NCBI GenBank assembly: GCA_051275515.1
Contig: JBNMOT010000003.1
Coordinates: 1-64,000, forward strand
Direction: 5' to 3'
Source: Oleispira sp051275515
Lineage (GTDB): Bacteria > Pseudomonadota > Gammaproteobacteria > Pseudomonadales > Oceanobacteraceae
Length of the DNA stretch: 64,000 bases
Shown here: positions 19,725 to 28,535 of the stretch, one piece after another
Position numbering within the stretch: the stretch's first letter is position 1
Layout of the letters: every line of letters begins with the position of its first letter
Notes under the pieces: generated by a model
The model's database searches: none
Told to the model about the DNA's origin: nothing
The model's input: only the letters and a program-made list of their open reading frames with translations
Made by a program: the position numbers and the translations under genes

Positions 19725-20558
19725 ATGAGCAATATTTGTTTTATCGGTGGTGGCAATATGGCCACCAGCCTCATTGGAGGTTTAATCGCCCAAGGTCATG
19801 CAGCAGATTCAATTGTTGTCAATGATCCTAATGAATCTCAACGCGACCGGTTAACAACACAATACGGTATTAAGACGTTTGCTGACTGTGGCCCTGCACT
19901 GGTTAATGCCGATATTGTTTTATTAGCCGTCAAGCCTCAAGTAATGAAAGTAGTCGCTCTGAATATTGCGTCTGCTATACCGGCTGATGCTAAACAACCG
20001 CTGTTTGTTTCCATCGCGGCAGGCATCAATCTATTTTCCCTGCAATCTTGGTTAGGAGAACAGCAAGCAATTGTGCGCTGCATGCCGAATACACCCTCTC
20101 TCATTCAATTAGGCGCCAGTGGTTTATTCGCCAATGAACACACCCGTATTTCGCAAAAGAACCTAGCAGAAACCGTCTTAAAAGCCGCGGGCATTGTGCA
20201 GTGGGTTCAAAGTGAAGCTGAAATCGACGCGGTGACCGCTGTTTCTGGCAGTGGCCCTGCTTATTATTTTTTATTAATGGAAGCCATGATCGATGCAGGG
20301 GTTGAGCTAGGCTTAAGCCGTGATACCGCCAGCGAACTGACCCTGCAAACCGCCCTTGGCGCCGCTAACATGGCAAAAGAAAGCGATGTTGATGTTGCTG
20401 AATTACGTCGTCGCGTTTCTTCTCCCGGTGGAACCACAGAACAAGCGATTAATACCTTTGAAAGTGCTCACTTACGCGATATCGTGAAAGCCGCGATGGG
20501 TGCTGCCCATCGTCGCTCAGGTGAACTGGCTAAATTGTTAGGCGAAGAAGAAACATAA
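19725..20558 (+). CDS. proC: Pyrroline-5-carboxylate reductase
   Basis: 277 residues. The Rossmann fold opens with ICFIGGGNMATSLIGGL, and the C-terminal signature VSSPGGTTEQAINTFE is intact. It catalyses the last step of proline synthesis using NAD(P)H. AAAGGAATTTCC precedes the ATG. It follows yggS by 51 bp. Confidence 0.96.
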   Translation: MSNICFIGGGNMATSLIGGLIAQGHAADSIVVNDPNESQRDRLTTQYGIKTFADCGPALVNADIVLLAVKPQVMKVVALNIASAIPADAKQPLFVSIAAGINLFSLQSWLGEQQAIVRCMPNTPSLIQLGASGLFANEHTRISQKNLAETVLKAAGIVQWVQSEAEIDAVTAVSGSGPAYYFLLMEAMIDAGVELGLSRDTASELTLQTALGAANMAKESDVDVAELRRRVSSPGGTTEQAINTFESAHLRDIVKAAMGAAHRRSGELAKLLGEEET

Positions 20559-20559
20559 T

Positions 20560-20583
20560 ACTGAGGGGGCGAAACCACTCAGT
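20560..20583 (+). other. Small hairpin in proC-yggT intergenic region
   Basis: ACTGAG and CTCAGT, extended by GG/CC with one bulge, enclose GGCGAAA just after the proC stop. No T tract follows, so it is not a standard terminator; it may stabilise the proC mRNA end. Confidence 0.35.
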
Positions 20584-20687
20584 CAATAATTGTATAAATA
20601 AGCATAGAATCATGATGAAGGGTAGAAAGTCACCCCCGTCGGATCTATTTTAGTATTAATAATTTCAATACCTTTTCGGAGATATAA

Positions 20688-21275
20688 ATGTCCTCTCTTA
20701 CCCAAGTGGGCTTGTTACTAATCAATACCCTAGTTGGCCTCTATCTTATGCTCGTGGTAATGCGTTTCTTACTGCAACTCGTGCGTGCGGACTTCTACAA
20801 TCCTATTTCTCAATTTATTGTGAAAGCGACCAATCTCCCCTTAATTCCGTTGCGTAAAGTCATCCCCGGTATTGGTGGCATAGATGTCGCATCGATTGTA
20901 TTGGCCTTATTAGTACAGGCCGTCGCGATTGTATTAATTTTGCTATTAAATGGTATCCAACCGCCTCCCCTGCAAGTAGTGATATGGTCCGCTATTGGGA
21001 TTTTAAGCCTGTTATTGAAAGTGTATTTTTGGGGATTATTAATTACCGTGATCGCGTCTTGGGTAGCACCCAATTCTTACAACCCTGTCCTTATATTGAT
21101 TAATCAAATTCTTGAACCTGCGATGAAACCCATTCGCAAAATAATGCCTGACTTAGGCGGCATTGATATTTCACCCATTATCATGTTTTTGTTAATTCAG
21201 GTATTAGAAATATTATTAGTCAAAAGCTTGGCTCAAGTGAGCGGAATGCCCGCTGGCTTAGTCATGGGTGTATAA
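20688..21275 (+). CDS. yggT: YggT family membrane protein
   Basis: 195 residues made of two YggT repeats, each with two to three membrane helices and the amphipathic sequence NPISQFIVKATNLPLIP or NPVLILINQILEPAMKPIRK. The IPGIGGIDVASIV and MPDLGGIDISPII motifs repeat about 90 residues apart. Inner-membrane location is certain from hydrophobicity; function is not established, though the family is linked to osmotic stress and cell division settings. GGAG is 7 bases upstream. Confidence 0.94.
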   Translation: MSSLTQVGLLLINTLVGLYLMLVVMRFLLQLVRADFYNPISQFIVKATNLPLIPLRKVIPGIGGIDVASIVLALLVQAVAIVLILLLNGIQPPPLQVVIWSAIGILSLLLKVYFWGLLITVIASWVAPNSYNPVLILINQILEPAMKPIRKIMPDLGGIDISPIIMFLLIQVLEILLVKSLAQVSGMPAGLVMGV

Positions 21276-21321
21276 CATTAGGTAATACCACTTCCTGAAG
21301 TTTGGGTAGTCAATTTAAAAG

Positions 21322-21383
21322 TAGAGGGTTCAGGAGCAGATTGCTCCTGAACTTATCCCCATTTGTCGTTATAACCCCCTCTA
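21322..21383 (+). promoter_or_regulatory. Structured RNA element upstream of metX
   Basis: A perfect 11-bp inverted repeat GTTCAGGAGCA / TGCTCCTGAAC with a 3-base loop lies at 21328-21352. It is nested inside a second pairing TAGAGGG (21322-21328) / CCCTCTA (21377-21383). No T run follows the inner hairpin. It could be the yggT terminator or a leader element of metX, whose ATG is 78 bp downstream. It does not match SAM-I or SAM-II riboswitch motifs that I know. Confidence 0.5.
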
Positions 21384-21460
21384 TTTAAGCTGTCTTAACA
21401 ATCTCTAATTAATAATAGTGATTTGAGCAGCAATCGTATTTTTTAGGACAACGAGTAATC

Positions 21461-22666
21461 ATGCCAGTAAATATTCCAGCCGATAGTGTCGGTATCATAA
21501 GCCCGAAAATTCAGCGCTTTGATGAACCGTTAAGACTACGCAGCGGCCGAATTATTGAGTCTTACGAGCTGATTTACGAGACTTACGGTGAACTTAATGC
21601 CGATGCCAGCAACGCTATTCTGATTTGTCATGCATTAAGTGGTGATCATCATGCCGCGGGGTATCACAGCATGGAAGATAAGCGCCCAGGCTGGTGGGAC
21701 AGCGCCATTGGCTCAGGTAAAACCATCGATACGGACAAGTTTTTTGTTGTTTGTCTGAATAACCTTGGCGGCTGCTCTGGCTCCACTGGGCCAACCAGTA
21801 CCAACCCAGAAACCGGTAAGGCTTTCGGCCCAGACTTCCCGATTGTCGCCGTTCGTGACTGGGTGCGTAGTCAAAAACGCTTGGCAGACTTCCTCAACAT
21901 TCAGCAATGGGCCGGCGTTGTGGGTGGGTCCCTCGGCGGTATGCAAGTTCTGCGATGGTCAATTCAGTACCCAGAACGTTTACGCCATGCGTTGGTCATC
22001 GCCTCGGCGCCTAAACTTTCAGCACAAAACATTGCCTTCAACGAAGTGGCCCGCCAAGCCATCAGCAAAGATCCTGATTTTCATAAGGGTCGCTACATGG
22101 ACCATGGTGTGGTGCCCAAAGCAGGGTTATCTCAAGCACGTATGCTTGGGCATTTAACCTATATGTCAGGGGATGCCATGAAAACCAAGTTCGGTCGCGA
22201 TTTGAAAGCTGATGAACTCAGCTTCAGCTTTACACCAGAATTCCAAGTCGAGAGCTACTTGCATTATCAAGGGCAAAAATTCAGCACTCAGTTTGATGCC
22301 AATACCTACATGCTGATGACCAAAGCACTGGATTATTTTGATCCTACCGTTGATCACGATGGCGATTTGGTAAAATGCTTAAGCCAAGCTAAATGTAATT
22401 TCTTTGTCGTGTCTTTCTCCACGGATTGGCGCTTTGCGCCCGATCGTTCTGAAGAAATCGTCAACGCTCTGATACAAGCGAATAAGAACGTGAGCTATGC
22501 GTGTATAGAATCTGAAAATGGCCACGATGCTTTTTTATTGCCTATTCCACGCTATCTCGAAGTGTTCGCTGCCTACATGGAAAGAGTTGAGGGTGATATT
22601 CCTGTTAGCGCGACACCGGCAATAACACGTGACGGATCCAGTACCGCAGCAGGAGAACAGTCATGA
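21461..22666 (+). CDS. metX: Homoserine O-acyltransferase MetX
   Basis: 401 residues of the alpha/beta hydrolase fold. The nucleophile elbow is GGSLGGMQ (Ser near residue 158), with Asp in SFSTDWRFAP and His in ENGHDAFLL completing the triad. It acylates homoserine in methionine synthesis. In gammaproteobacteria with a metX-metW pair the donor is often succinyl-CoA rather than acetyl-CoA; I cannot decide from reading alone. Overlaps metW by 4 bp. Confidence 0.95.
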   Translation: MPVNIPADSVGIISPKIQRFDEPLRLRSGRIIESYELIYETYGELNADASNAILICHALSGDHHAAGYHSMEDKRPGWWDSAIGSGKTIDTDKFFVVCLNNLGGCSGSTGPTSTNPETGKAFGPDFPIVAVRDWVRSQKRLADFLNIQQWAGVVGGSLGGMQVLRWSIQYPERLRHALVIASAPKLSAQNIAFNEVARQAISKDPDFHKGRYMDHGVVPKAGLSQARMLGHLTYMSGDAMKTKFGRDLKADELSFSFTPEFQVESYLHYQGQKFSTQFDANTYMLMTKALDYFDPTVDHDGDLVKCLSQAKCNFFVVSFSTDWRFAPDRSEEIVNALIQANKNVSYACIESENGHDAFLLPIPRYLEVFAAYMERVEGDIPVSATPAITRDGSSTAAGEQS

Positions 22667-23274
22667 GCCAAGCATTACATAATTTACGCCCCGATTTAAC
22701 GATTATCCAGCATTGGGTTAAGCCCAATAGCCAAGTGCTCGACCTAGGGTGTGGTAAGGGCGAACTGCTAAGCTTTCTAAAAGCAGAAAAAGGCGTACGC
22801 GGTTACGGATTAGAAATTTCCCCAGAGAAAATTACTCATTGCATAAAAAATGGCATCAATGTGATCGAACAAAATTTAGATGCGGGCTTAGGAAATTTTA
22901 AAGACAATAGCATCGATACGGTCATCATGGCACAAGCATTACAGGCCGTGCAAAGCCCCGATATATTAGTCGATGAAATGTTACGCATCGGCAATCAAGC
23001 CATCGTTACATTTCCTAATTTTGGTTATTGGCGAACACGCCTATACTTATTATTGAAGGGTCGCATGCCGATGTCAGAATCGCTACCTTATAACTGGTAC
23101 GATACTCCCAATATCCACCTGTGTACTTTTAAAGACTTTGAACAACTCTGCCGCAGTAAGGGCATTCGCATACTGAATAAAACAGTTGTTGATGACCAAC
23201 ATAACGAACGCTGGCGTATTGGCCTATGGCCTGCCATGCTCGGTGAAACTGCGGTTTATCATATCAGCCGATAG
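22663..23274 (+). CDS. metW: Methionine biosynthesis protein MetW
   Basis: 203 residues of the class I methyltransferase fold: VLDLGCGKGELLSFL is the SAM motif and GYWRTRLYLLLKGRMPMSE is the MetW-specific segment. It is always paired with metX in this group and is needed for full acyltransferase activity, although its own methyltransferase substrate is unclear. Start overlaps the metX stop (ATGA). Confidence 0.95.
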   Translation: MSQALHNLRPDLTIIQHWVKPNSQVLDLGCGKGELLSFLKAEKGVRGYGLEISPEKITHCIKNGINVIEQNLDAGLGNFKDNSIDTVIMAQALQAVQSPDILVDEMLRIGNQAIVTFPNFGYWRTRLYLLLKGRMPMSESLPYNWYDTPNIHLCTFKDFEQLCRSKGIRILNKTVVDDQHNERWRIGLWPAMLGETAVYHISR

Positions 23275-23285
23275 GAGGCTTTATT

Positions 23286-23762
23286 ATGTTTACGTTTAAA
23301 ATTAATTCCTTATTCACCCGCTTTTTCACTATGTTTGCAGTCCTGTTATTAGGCTTGGTGTCTGCGAGTGCTAACGCAGAACAAAAATTAGTCTTTGGCG
23401 AATATGAAGTTCACTACATGGGATTAAGTAGCAGCTTTTTAACCCCCGAAGTGGCTAAACTTTATGATATCCCTCGGTCTGGCTCATTGGGCTTTTTGAA
23501 TATTGCCGTGCTGCAACAGTCTAAAGATGAACAAGTCCCAAGCGCTGTCGATGTCCAATTAACCGGCACTATTCGCAATCTCATTGGTCAGACCCGTGAG
23601 TTAGAGTTCCGCCGAATTAGTGACGGCAAGGCCATTTATTACATCAGCACGTTCCGTTTTGATGATGGTGACATGTATAACTTCGACCTCGATGCAGTGC
23701 CGAGCAATGCCAAACAAAAGAATTTCGACGTAAAATTCAGCCAGCGTTTCTACGACGAATAA
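23286..23762 (+). CDS. DUF4426 secreted protein
   Basis: 158 residues with a signal peptide (hydrophobic stretch about 13-28, cleavage probably after ANA). The mature part, starting QKLVFGEYEVHYMGLSSSFL, matches the DUF4426 type found after metW in Pseudomonas-like genomes. Function unknown. AGGAGG precedes the ATG by 8 bases, so it is probably well expressed from the metX transcript. Confidence 0.85.
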   Translation: MFTFKINSLFTRFFTMFAVLLLGLVSASANAEQKLVFGEYEVHYMGLSSSFLTPEVAKLYDIPRSGSLGFLNIAVLQQSKDEQVPSAVDVQLTGTIRNLIGQTRELEFRRISDGKAIYYISTFRFDDGDMYNFDLDAVPSNAKQKNFDVKFSQRFYDE

Positions 23763-23792
23763 TAACGCCTCAAATAAAGACTGAAGAAAAAT

Positions 23793-24395
23793 ATGATTGA
23801 AAAACTTGTATTAGCCAGTGGCAACCTAGGAAAGCTGCGTGAGTTCTCGCAGCTTTTTGCTGACAAAAATATTCAAGTAATTCCTCAATACGAGTTTGCA
23901 ACCATCGAAGCGGAAGAAACTGGCGGTAGTTTTGTTGAAAATGCCATTCTAAAAGCGCGTAATGCCTGCAAATTTTCAGGTTTGCCTTCATTGGCTGATG
24001 ACTCAGGTTTGGAAGTCGATGCTCTTAACGGCGCACCGGGTATTTATAGCGCGCGCTATGCCACAGATGAGAATGGCCAGACCAGTGATGAAGCAAATTA
24101 CCTTAAATTATTAGATGCTCTGAAAGGTATTCCCGCCGCACAGCGTACGGCTCGTTTTCAGTGTGTATTGGTTTATATGCGTCACGAAAACGACCCGACA
24201 CCGCAAGTATTCCAAGGCAGTTGGGAAGGTCAGATTTTAACCGAAGCCAGTGGTATCGAAGGCTTTGGTTATGATCCCGTATTTTTAGTACCGAGCGAAG
24301 GCTGCAGCTCTGCCGAACTCAGCAAAGATAAAAAGAATACTTTGAGCCATCGCGGCCAAGCTATTCAAGAATTGCTGAGAAACTGGCGTCCCTAA
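23793..24395 (+). CDS. rdgB: dITP/XTP pyrophosphatase (RdgB/HAM1)
   Basis: 200 residues. LVLASGNLGKLREFSQLF, ETGGSFVENAILKARNA, SLADDSGLEVDALNGAPGIY and the ending FGYDPVFLVPSEG with LSHRGQA are the family signatures. It hydrolyses deaminated purine nucleotides to keep them out of DNA. It closes the metX-metW-DUF4426 run. Confidence 0.96.
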   Translation: MIEKLVLASGNLGKLREFSQLFADKNIQVIPQYEFATIEAEETGGSFVENAILKARNACKFSGLPSLADDSGLEVDALNGAPGIYSARYATDENGQTSDEANYLKLLDALKGIPAAQRTARFQCVLVYMRHENDPTPQVFQGSWEGQILTEASGIEGFGYDPVFLVPSEGCSSAELSKDKKNTLSHRGQAIQELLRNWRP

Positions 24396-24408
24396 TGTCT
24401 AAAATGAG

Positions 24409-25125
24409 CTACAGTAACTCAAACTTATAACCGACCCCGTAAACGGAGTGGATAATGTCACTTTCGGGGCACTTCTCATGAATGCGCTTTCTCAACTTAC
24501 GAATATGGCTATCGATGGTGCGGTCACTCACTACTCGGTGATCTTGATAACCACCATCCATCAATTGCTGGCGACTGAAAATACGTCCGGGTTCTTTGGC
24601 TAAAATAACCAATATTTGAAATTCAACCGCGGTTAGCTCTAATGTATTACCGTTTAATATCGCTTTATATTTTTCTTCTTCTAATACTAAGCCCGCGATG
24701 AGCTCGGCGGCAAGCTGACTATTGTTGGCCTGCGCATTTGCCTGCTGCTGAACTAACCTACACCGTCGCAGAATAGCTTTCACTCGAGCCACCACTTCTC
24801 TAGGGCTATAAGGTTTGCATAGATAATCATCGGCTCCCAGCTCTAAGCCAATTAGACGATCTATTTCTTCTACTTTCGCCGTCGCTATTAATATCGGTAA
24901 GGTTGAAAACTGACGCACCGCTTTACAAATTTCCATACCATCAAGATTAGGTAGCATGAGATCTAAAATAATGAAATCAATCTCTTGATGGTGCTGTGTA
25001 ATCCAAGCCAGTGCTTGCTGGCCGTCAGCGATAACCTGGGTATCAAAACCACTTTGTTGTAAATAATCCACCAGCAACTGGGCTAGCTTAGGCTCATCTT
25101 CCACAATTAAAATGGTGCCTGCCAT
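24409..25125 (-). CDS. OmpR-family response regulator (BaeR-like)
   Basis: 238 residues: receiver domain with DE pair (10-11), phospho-acceptor D in IDFIILDLMLPNLDG (near 55) and K in LCKPYSPRE; then a winged helix with RTIDSHIRKLRKRI and VYGVGYKFE. It is encoded directly after the sensor kinase and should regulate that operon and perhaps the divergent peroxidase. The BaeR likeness is from overall layout only. Confidence 0.9.
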   Translation of the reverse strand: MAGTILIVEDEPKLAQLLVDYLQQSGFDTQVIADGQQALAWITQHHQEIDFIILDLMLPNLDGMEICKAVRQFSTLPILIATAKVEEIDRLIGLELGADDYLCKPYSPREVVARVKAILRRCRLVQQQANAQANNSQLAAELIAGLVLEEEKYKAILNGNTLELTAVEFQILVILAKEPGRIFSRQQLMDGGYQDHRVVSDRTIDSHIRKLRKRIHEKCPESDIIHSVYGVGYKFELL

Positions 25126-25168
25126 GTCAGTTTCTCTCCTATTTTATAAAGCGATACATCACCGGTAA

Positions 25169-26761
25169 TTATTCCACTAAGCGAGGTAAGCATAGGGTCA
25201 TTCTTATACCCCCTAAATCCGACACACTCGCGCTTAATTCCCCACCATGACTTTGTGCTATTTTTCTACAAATCGCTAACCCTAAACCAGAACCACCGGT
25301 CTTGCGATTACGAGATTGCTCCGCACGATACAAGTGATCAAATATTTTATCCAATTCACGTTCTTTCACACTAGGGGCGGAATCAGTAAGAGTGAATATG
25401 ACCACCTCACTTTTAACGCTTAAATCGGCGATAATAGTGCCCGGAGCCTGAGTATATTTAAGGCTATTATTCATCAGATTATGAAGCAACTGTGATAAGC
25501 GGCTAGCATCACCACTGACTAGAACATCTTCATCCTGCGCTTCGACATAATAATTAAACTTAAAATCAAGCCCGGCCTTATCTATTAAGGGCTGGAAGCG
25601 CTCTAAATCATCTTCGACCAAGGCACCAAAATCTAATGTCTGTTTTTGATAGCTCATCTGCGCAACCTCGTCATCCCCTAACGCACTACTGGTCAGTTGA
25701 TATAAGTCTTCGACTAGGCGTTGCAAATGCAATGCTTCTTGATGAGCCGACGCCACATTGTCTTTGCTGAGTTCACGAATACCGTCGAGCATCGCTTCTA
25801 ACTCGCCGCGCATAACGGCTAACGGCGTGCGTAATTCATGAGAGATATTAGCGAGCCACGTTTTACGGCTGTTATCAACGTCTTCTAACTGTTGCGCTAG
25901 CAGATTAATATCTTTTGCGACTCGACCAATTTCGTCATTATTGACCGTATTAATGCGCTGAGAGAAATCACCTTTTGCCAAGGTATGAATAGCGCCCACA
26001 ATCGGTCGCAAAGGTCGTAATAACAAACGCGAAAAAGGGATTGCCAGTGATGCCGACAATAGAATCATCAGAGCAGCAATCCACCACAGGTTACTGCTTA
26101 ATTGAGCGGATAAATCTAAGTTATAATCATCCATTAAGCGATCACGATTAGCATACGCAATATAGCCGATGAGTGTATTGTCGACGGCATATAACGGCCG
26201 ATATTGGCGATGGTCAGGCTGAGCTAAGAAGCCCACAATGCGCTCTTTATTAACATTCAATAACGCTAATGGCTGTTTATGTTCTGGGCCCTCATCTCTT
26301 GGCTCTCGATTTAGTGGCGGCCTATTTGGCGGCCTATCGTTCTGATCTCTATTGCTAGGATGCTTAGGGCGCTTGTGATGTGGAGGTCTATTTTCTGAGA
26401 ATCTATTTTCTGAGAATCTATCGTGTGAAAAATGCTCTCTCACAGGTCTTCTACTTCTTTGAGCGCTGTCGCGTCCCTCATTCTGAGCTCGCTGCAGGGC
26501 CCTTGGATCAATATCGATGCCGGCGTTCTGCTGCAGTTGCAACCAGCTATAGTGCGAGGTGATGAGAGCCTGCCAATGGCCGTGCTGCTGATAATGACGT
26601 TCAAGTGACTCTGACAAGCTATTATATTGCTGCACGGCACGCTTATTCACATGCTCTAAAAAACCACGATCAAAACTCCACTGCGCTAATAGCAGCATGG
26701 CCGTCACTAATATTAGCGAGGCAAATAAGGTAATCGCAAATAACTTGTATTGAACTCGCAC
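25169..26761 (-). CDS. Sensor histidine kinase with Arg/His/Pro-rich periplasmic insert
   Basis: 530 residues. Membrane segments near 7-27 and 225-248 bound a periplasmic domain of about 200 residues. Within it, residues 90-165 are low-complexity: RSRRPVREHFSHDRFSENRF, then PPHHKRPKHPSNRD and RPPNRPPLNREPRDEG. Then HAMP, the H-box NISHELRTPLAVMRGE (His near 308), N-box NLMNNSLKYT and G-boxes GSGLGLAICRKIAQSHGG. A charged His/Arg/Pro insert suggests metal or polyanion sensing, but this is a guess. Response regulator follows 43 bp downstream. Confidence 0.9.
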   Translation of the reverse strand: MRVQYKLFAITLFASLILVTAMLLLAQWSFDRGFLEHVNKRAVQQYNSLSESLERHYQQHGHWQALITSHYSWLQLQQNAGIDIDPRALQRAQNEGRDSAQRSRRPVREHFSHDRFSENRFSENRPPHHKRPKHPSNRDQNDRPPNRPPLNREPRDEGPEHKQPLALLNVNKERIVGFLAQPDHRQYRPLYAVDNTLIGYIAYANRDRLMDDYNLDLSAQLSSNLWWIAALMILLSASLAIPFSRLLLRPLRPIVGAIHTLAKGDFSQRINTVNNDEIGRVAKDINLLAQQLEDVDNSRKTWLANISHELRTPLAVMRGELEAMLDGIRELSKDNVASAHQEALHLQRLVEDLYQLTSSALGDDEVAQMSYQKQTLDFGALVEDDLERFQPLIDKAGLDFKFNYYVEAQDEDVLVSGDASRLSQLLHNLMNNSLKYTQAPGTIIADLSVKSEVVIFTLTDSAPSVKERELDKIFDHLYRAEQSRNRKTGGSGLGLAICRKIAQSHGGELSASVSDLGGIRMTLCLPRLVE

Positions 26762-26808
26762 AATAGCGCCCTATAACAATTGATCTTCTTACTATACGAG
26801 AAGCCCAT

Positions 26809-26886
26809 CACATTTACTGCCCTCTAAAGAGCCAATAGCCCAACTTACACATTGCCTGCACATTTACGCCATTCGGTTTGCACATT
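26809..26886. promoter_or_regulatory. Four CACATT direct repeats between sensor kinase and peroxidase genes
   Basis: CACATT occurs at 26809, 26848, 26859 and 26881; the last three are 11 and 22 bases apart, one and two helical turns. Two copies extend to CACATTTAC plus GCC. OmpR-family regulators bind direct repeats with about one-turn spacing, so this may be the operator for the adjacent regulator controlling the divergent genes. Confidence 0.45.
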
Positions 26887-26951
26887 CATTCCCTATTCTA
26901 AGACTCAAGTAAAAAAAATAAGATCACAAGCCAAGCAGAACGGAGATTCTT

Positions 26952-28532
26952 ATGACACCGCCAACGATTATTCATCGCGTTAAAAAATCAAAAGAAATAG
27001 TATTAAAGACAAGTCTTGGTCTAGTGATGGTCATGAGTTTAAGTGCTTGTAATATTGAGTCCAAAAAAGATGCACCCACCTCAGAAACCACCCTGCTAGA
27101 TAGTCAACTAAGCCAGATAATTACTCAGCTGAATCTGAACCAACATCCGCAGCGAGACCTGCCCACTATCAGCCAAGCCTTACCGCAATTAGGTAAAAAA
27201 TTGTTCTTCAGCAAAAGCCTGGGCGGAGACTTCGATAGTGCCTGTGTAACCTGTCACCACCCCGCATTAGGCGGCGCAGATCAGCTATCTCTGTCAGTTG
27301 GTGTTGATGCTAAAAATCCTGACTTATTAGGCCGCGGCCGTGTGCATAATAATGGCCTACCCGAAGTCCCTAGAAATGCCCCCACCGTATTTAATATTGG
27401 TCTTTGGGATCGGGGTTTATTCCATGATTCTCGGGTTGAATCACTCAATTTCGTCGCCGGTACCAATGGCAGTAATGGCAATATCCGCACACCGGACTCT
27501 GTCGTTAATACCGCCGATGTCAACGCTGGGCAAAATATGGTGGCCGCACAAGCTCGCTTCCCAGTAACCTCGGCAGAGGAAATGCGCGGATCAAGTTTTG
27601 AGTCTGGGAATAGTAATGAAGATGTCCGTAACCACCTCGCTGCTCGCATTGGTGATTACGGCGCAGGCGCAGGAGAGCTAGGCACGAATGACTGGTTAGT
27701 TGAATTTCAGCAGGCTTTTGCCCGTAACGATTCTGCCGAGAACTTAATCAGCTTCAATAATATTGCTCACGCCATCGGCGAATATGAGCGCTCAATGCAG
27801 TTCGCTAATCATCCTTGGCAGAACTATATGGATGGCGAACTTGTCGCAATCACAGAGCAACAAAAAGAAGGGGCTGTTTTATTCTTCAGTACACCTGAAG
27901 ACGGCGGTGCTGGCTGTGTAGCTTGCCACAGCGGACAACTGTTCAGTGACGAACAACATCACGCAGTCGCTTTCCCACAAATAGGTCCGGGCAAAGGTGA
28001 TGGCATTAATGGCTCAGCAGGTGACGATGACTTCGGTCGGGCTCGTGAAACGGGCAATGACAACGACCGTTATCATTTCAGGACGGCATCATTATTAAAC
28101 CTAAAAGTCAGTGCGCCTTACGGTCATTCCGGCAGCTTTCAATCATTAGAACGAGTCGTGCGCCACTACATTAACCCTGAAGGTTCCGTGCAAAACTATT
28201 TCAATCGTAATGAACTGTGCCAGCTTGAACAATTTGAAAACCTGATTGAGGGTGGAACGACTACCTGTGCAAACTTATATCCCAATGCTGAAACCAATAG
28301 CCTACTGGCGGTAGCGACGCTAAACCAAGCGCAGCAAGCACGCACGAGTCTCTTGCCGCGCATTGAACTTAACGATGGGGAAGTCAATCAGCTGGTGAGT
28401 TTTTTACAGGCATTAACCGACCCCTGCGTAGAAAGCAGTGCTTGCTTAAGCGATTGGATTCCCGCAGCCAATGACGCACCGGATAACCACCAGCTCAATG
28501 CGATTGATCAAGATGGCCATCGTTTTTATTAA
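26952..28532 (+). CDS. MauG-type di-heme cytochrome c peroxidase, lipoprotein
   Basis: 526 residues. An N-terminal hydrophobic stretch ends in SLSAC (Cys33), a probable lipobox. Two heme c motifs, CVTCH (98-102) and CVACH (near 323-327), are separated as in the peroxidase/MauG family; TASLLNLKVSAPYGHSGSF is the conserved segment after the second heme. It would act in the periplasm reducing peroxide or oxidising a protein partner. About 526 residues is longer than classic CcpA (about 350), with extra sequence at both ends. It is divergent from the two-component pair. Confidence 0.9.
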   Translation: MTPPTIIHRVKKSKEIVLKTSLGLVMVMSLSACNIESKKDAPTSETTLLDSQLSQIITQLNLNQHPQRDLPTISQALPQLGKKLFFSKSLGGDFDSACVTCHHPALGGADQLSLSVGVDAKNPDLLGRGRVHNNGLPEVPRNAPTVFNIGLWDRGLFHDSRVESLNFVAGTNGSNGNIRTPDSVVNTADVNAGQNMVAAQARFPVTSAEEMRGSSFESGNSNEDVRNHLAARIGDYGAGAGELGTNDWLVEFQQAFARNDSAENLISFNNIAHAIGEYERSMQFANHPWQNYMDGELVAITEQQKEGAVLFFSTPEDGGAGCVACHSGQLFSDEQHHAVAFPQIGPGKGDGINGSAGDDDFGRARETGNDNDRYHFRTASLLNLKVSAPYGHSGSFQSLERVVRHYINPEGSVQNYFNRNELCQLEQFENLIEGGTTTCANLYPNAETNSLLAVATLNQAQQARTSLLPRIELNDGEVNQLVSFLQALTDPCVESSACLSDWIPAANDAPDNHQLNAIDQDGHRFY

Positions 28533-28535
28533 GCT

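Noticed and set aside
21290..21460. Known SAM riboswitch upstream of metX
   Set aside because: The hairpins do not show the conserved SAM-I, SAM-II or SAH bases that I can recognise.
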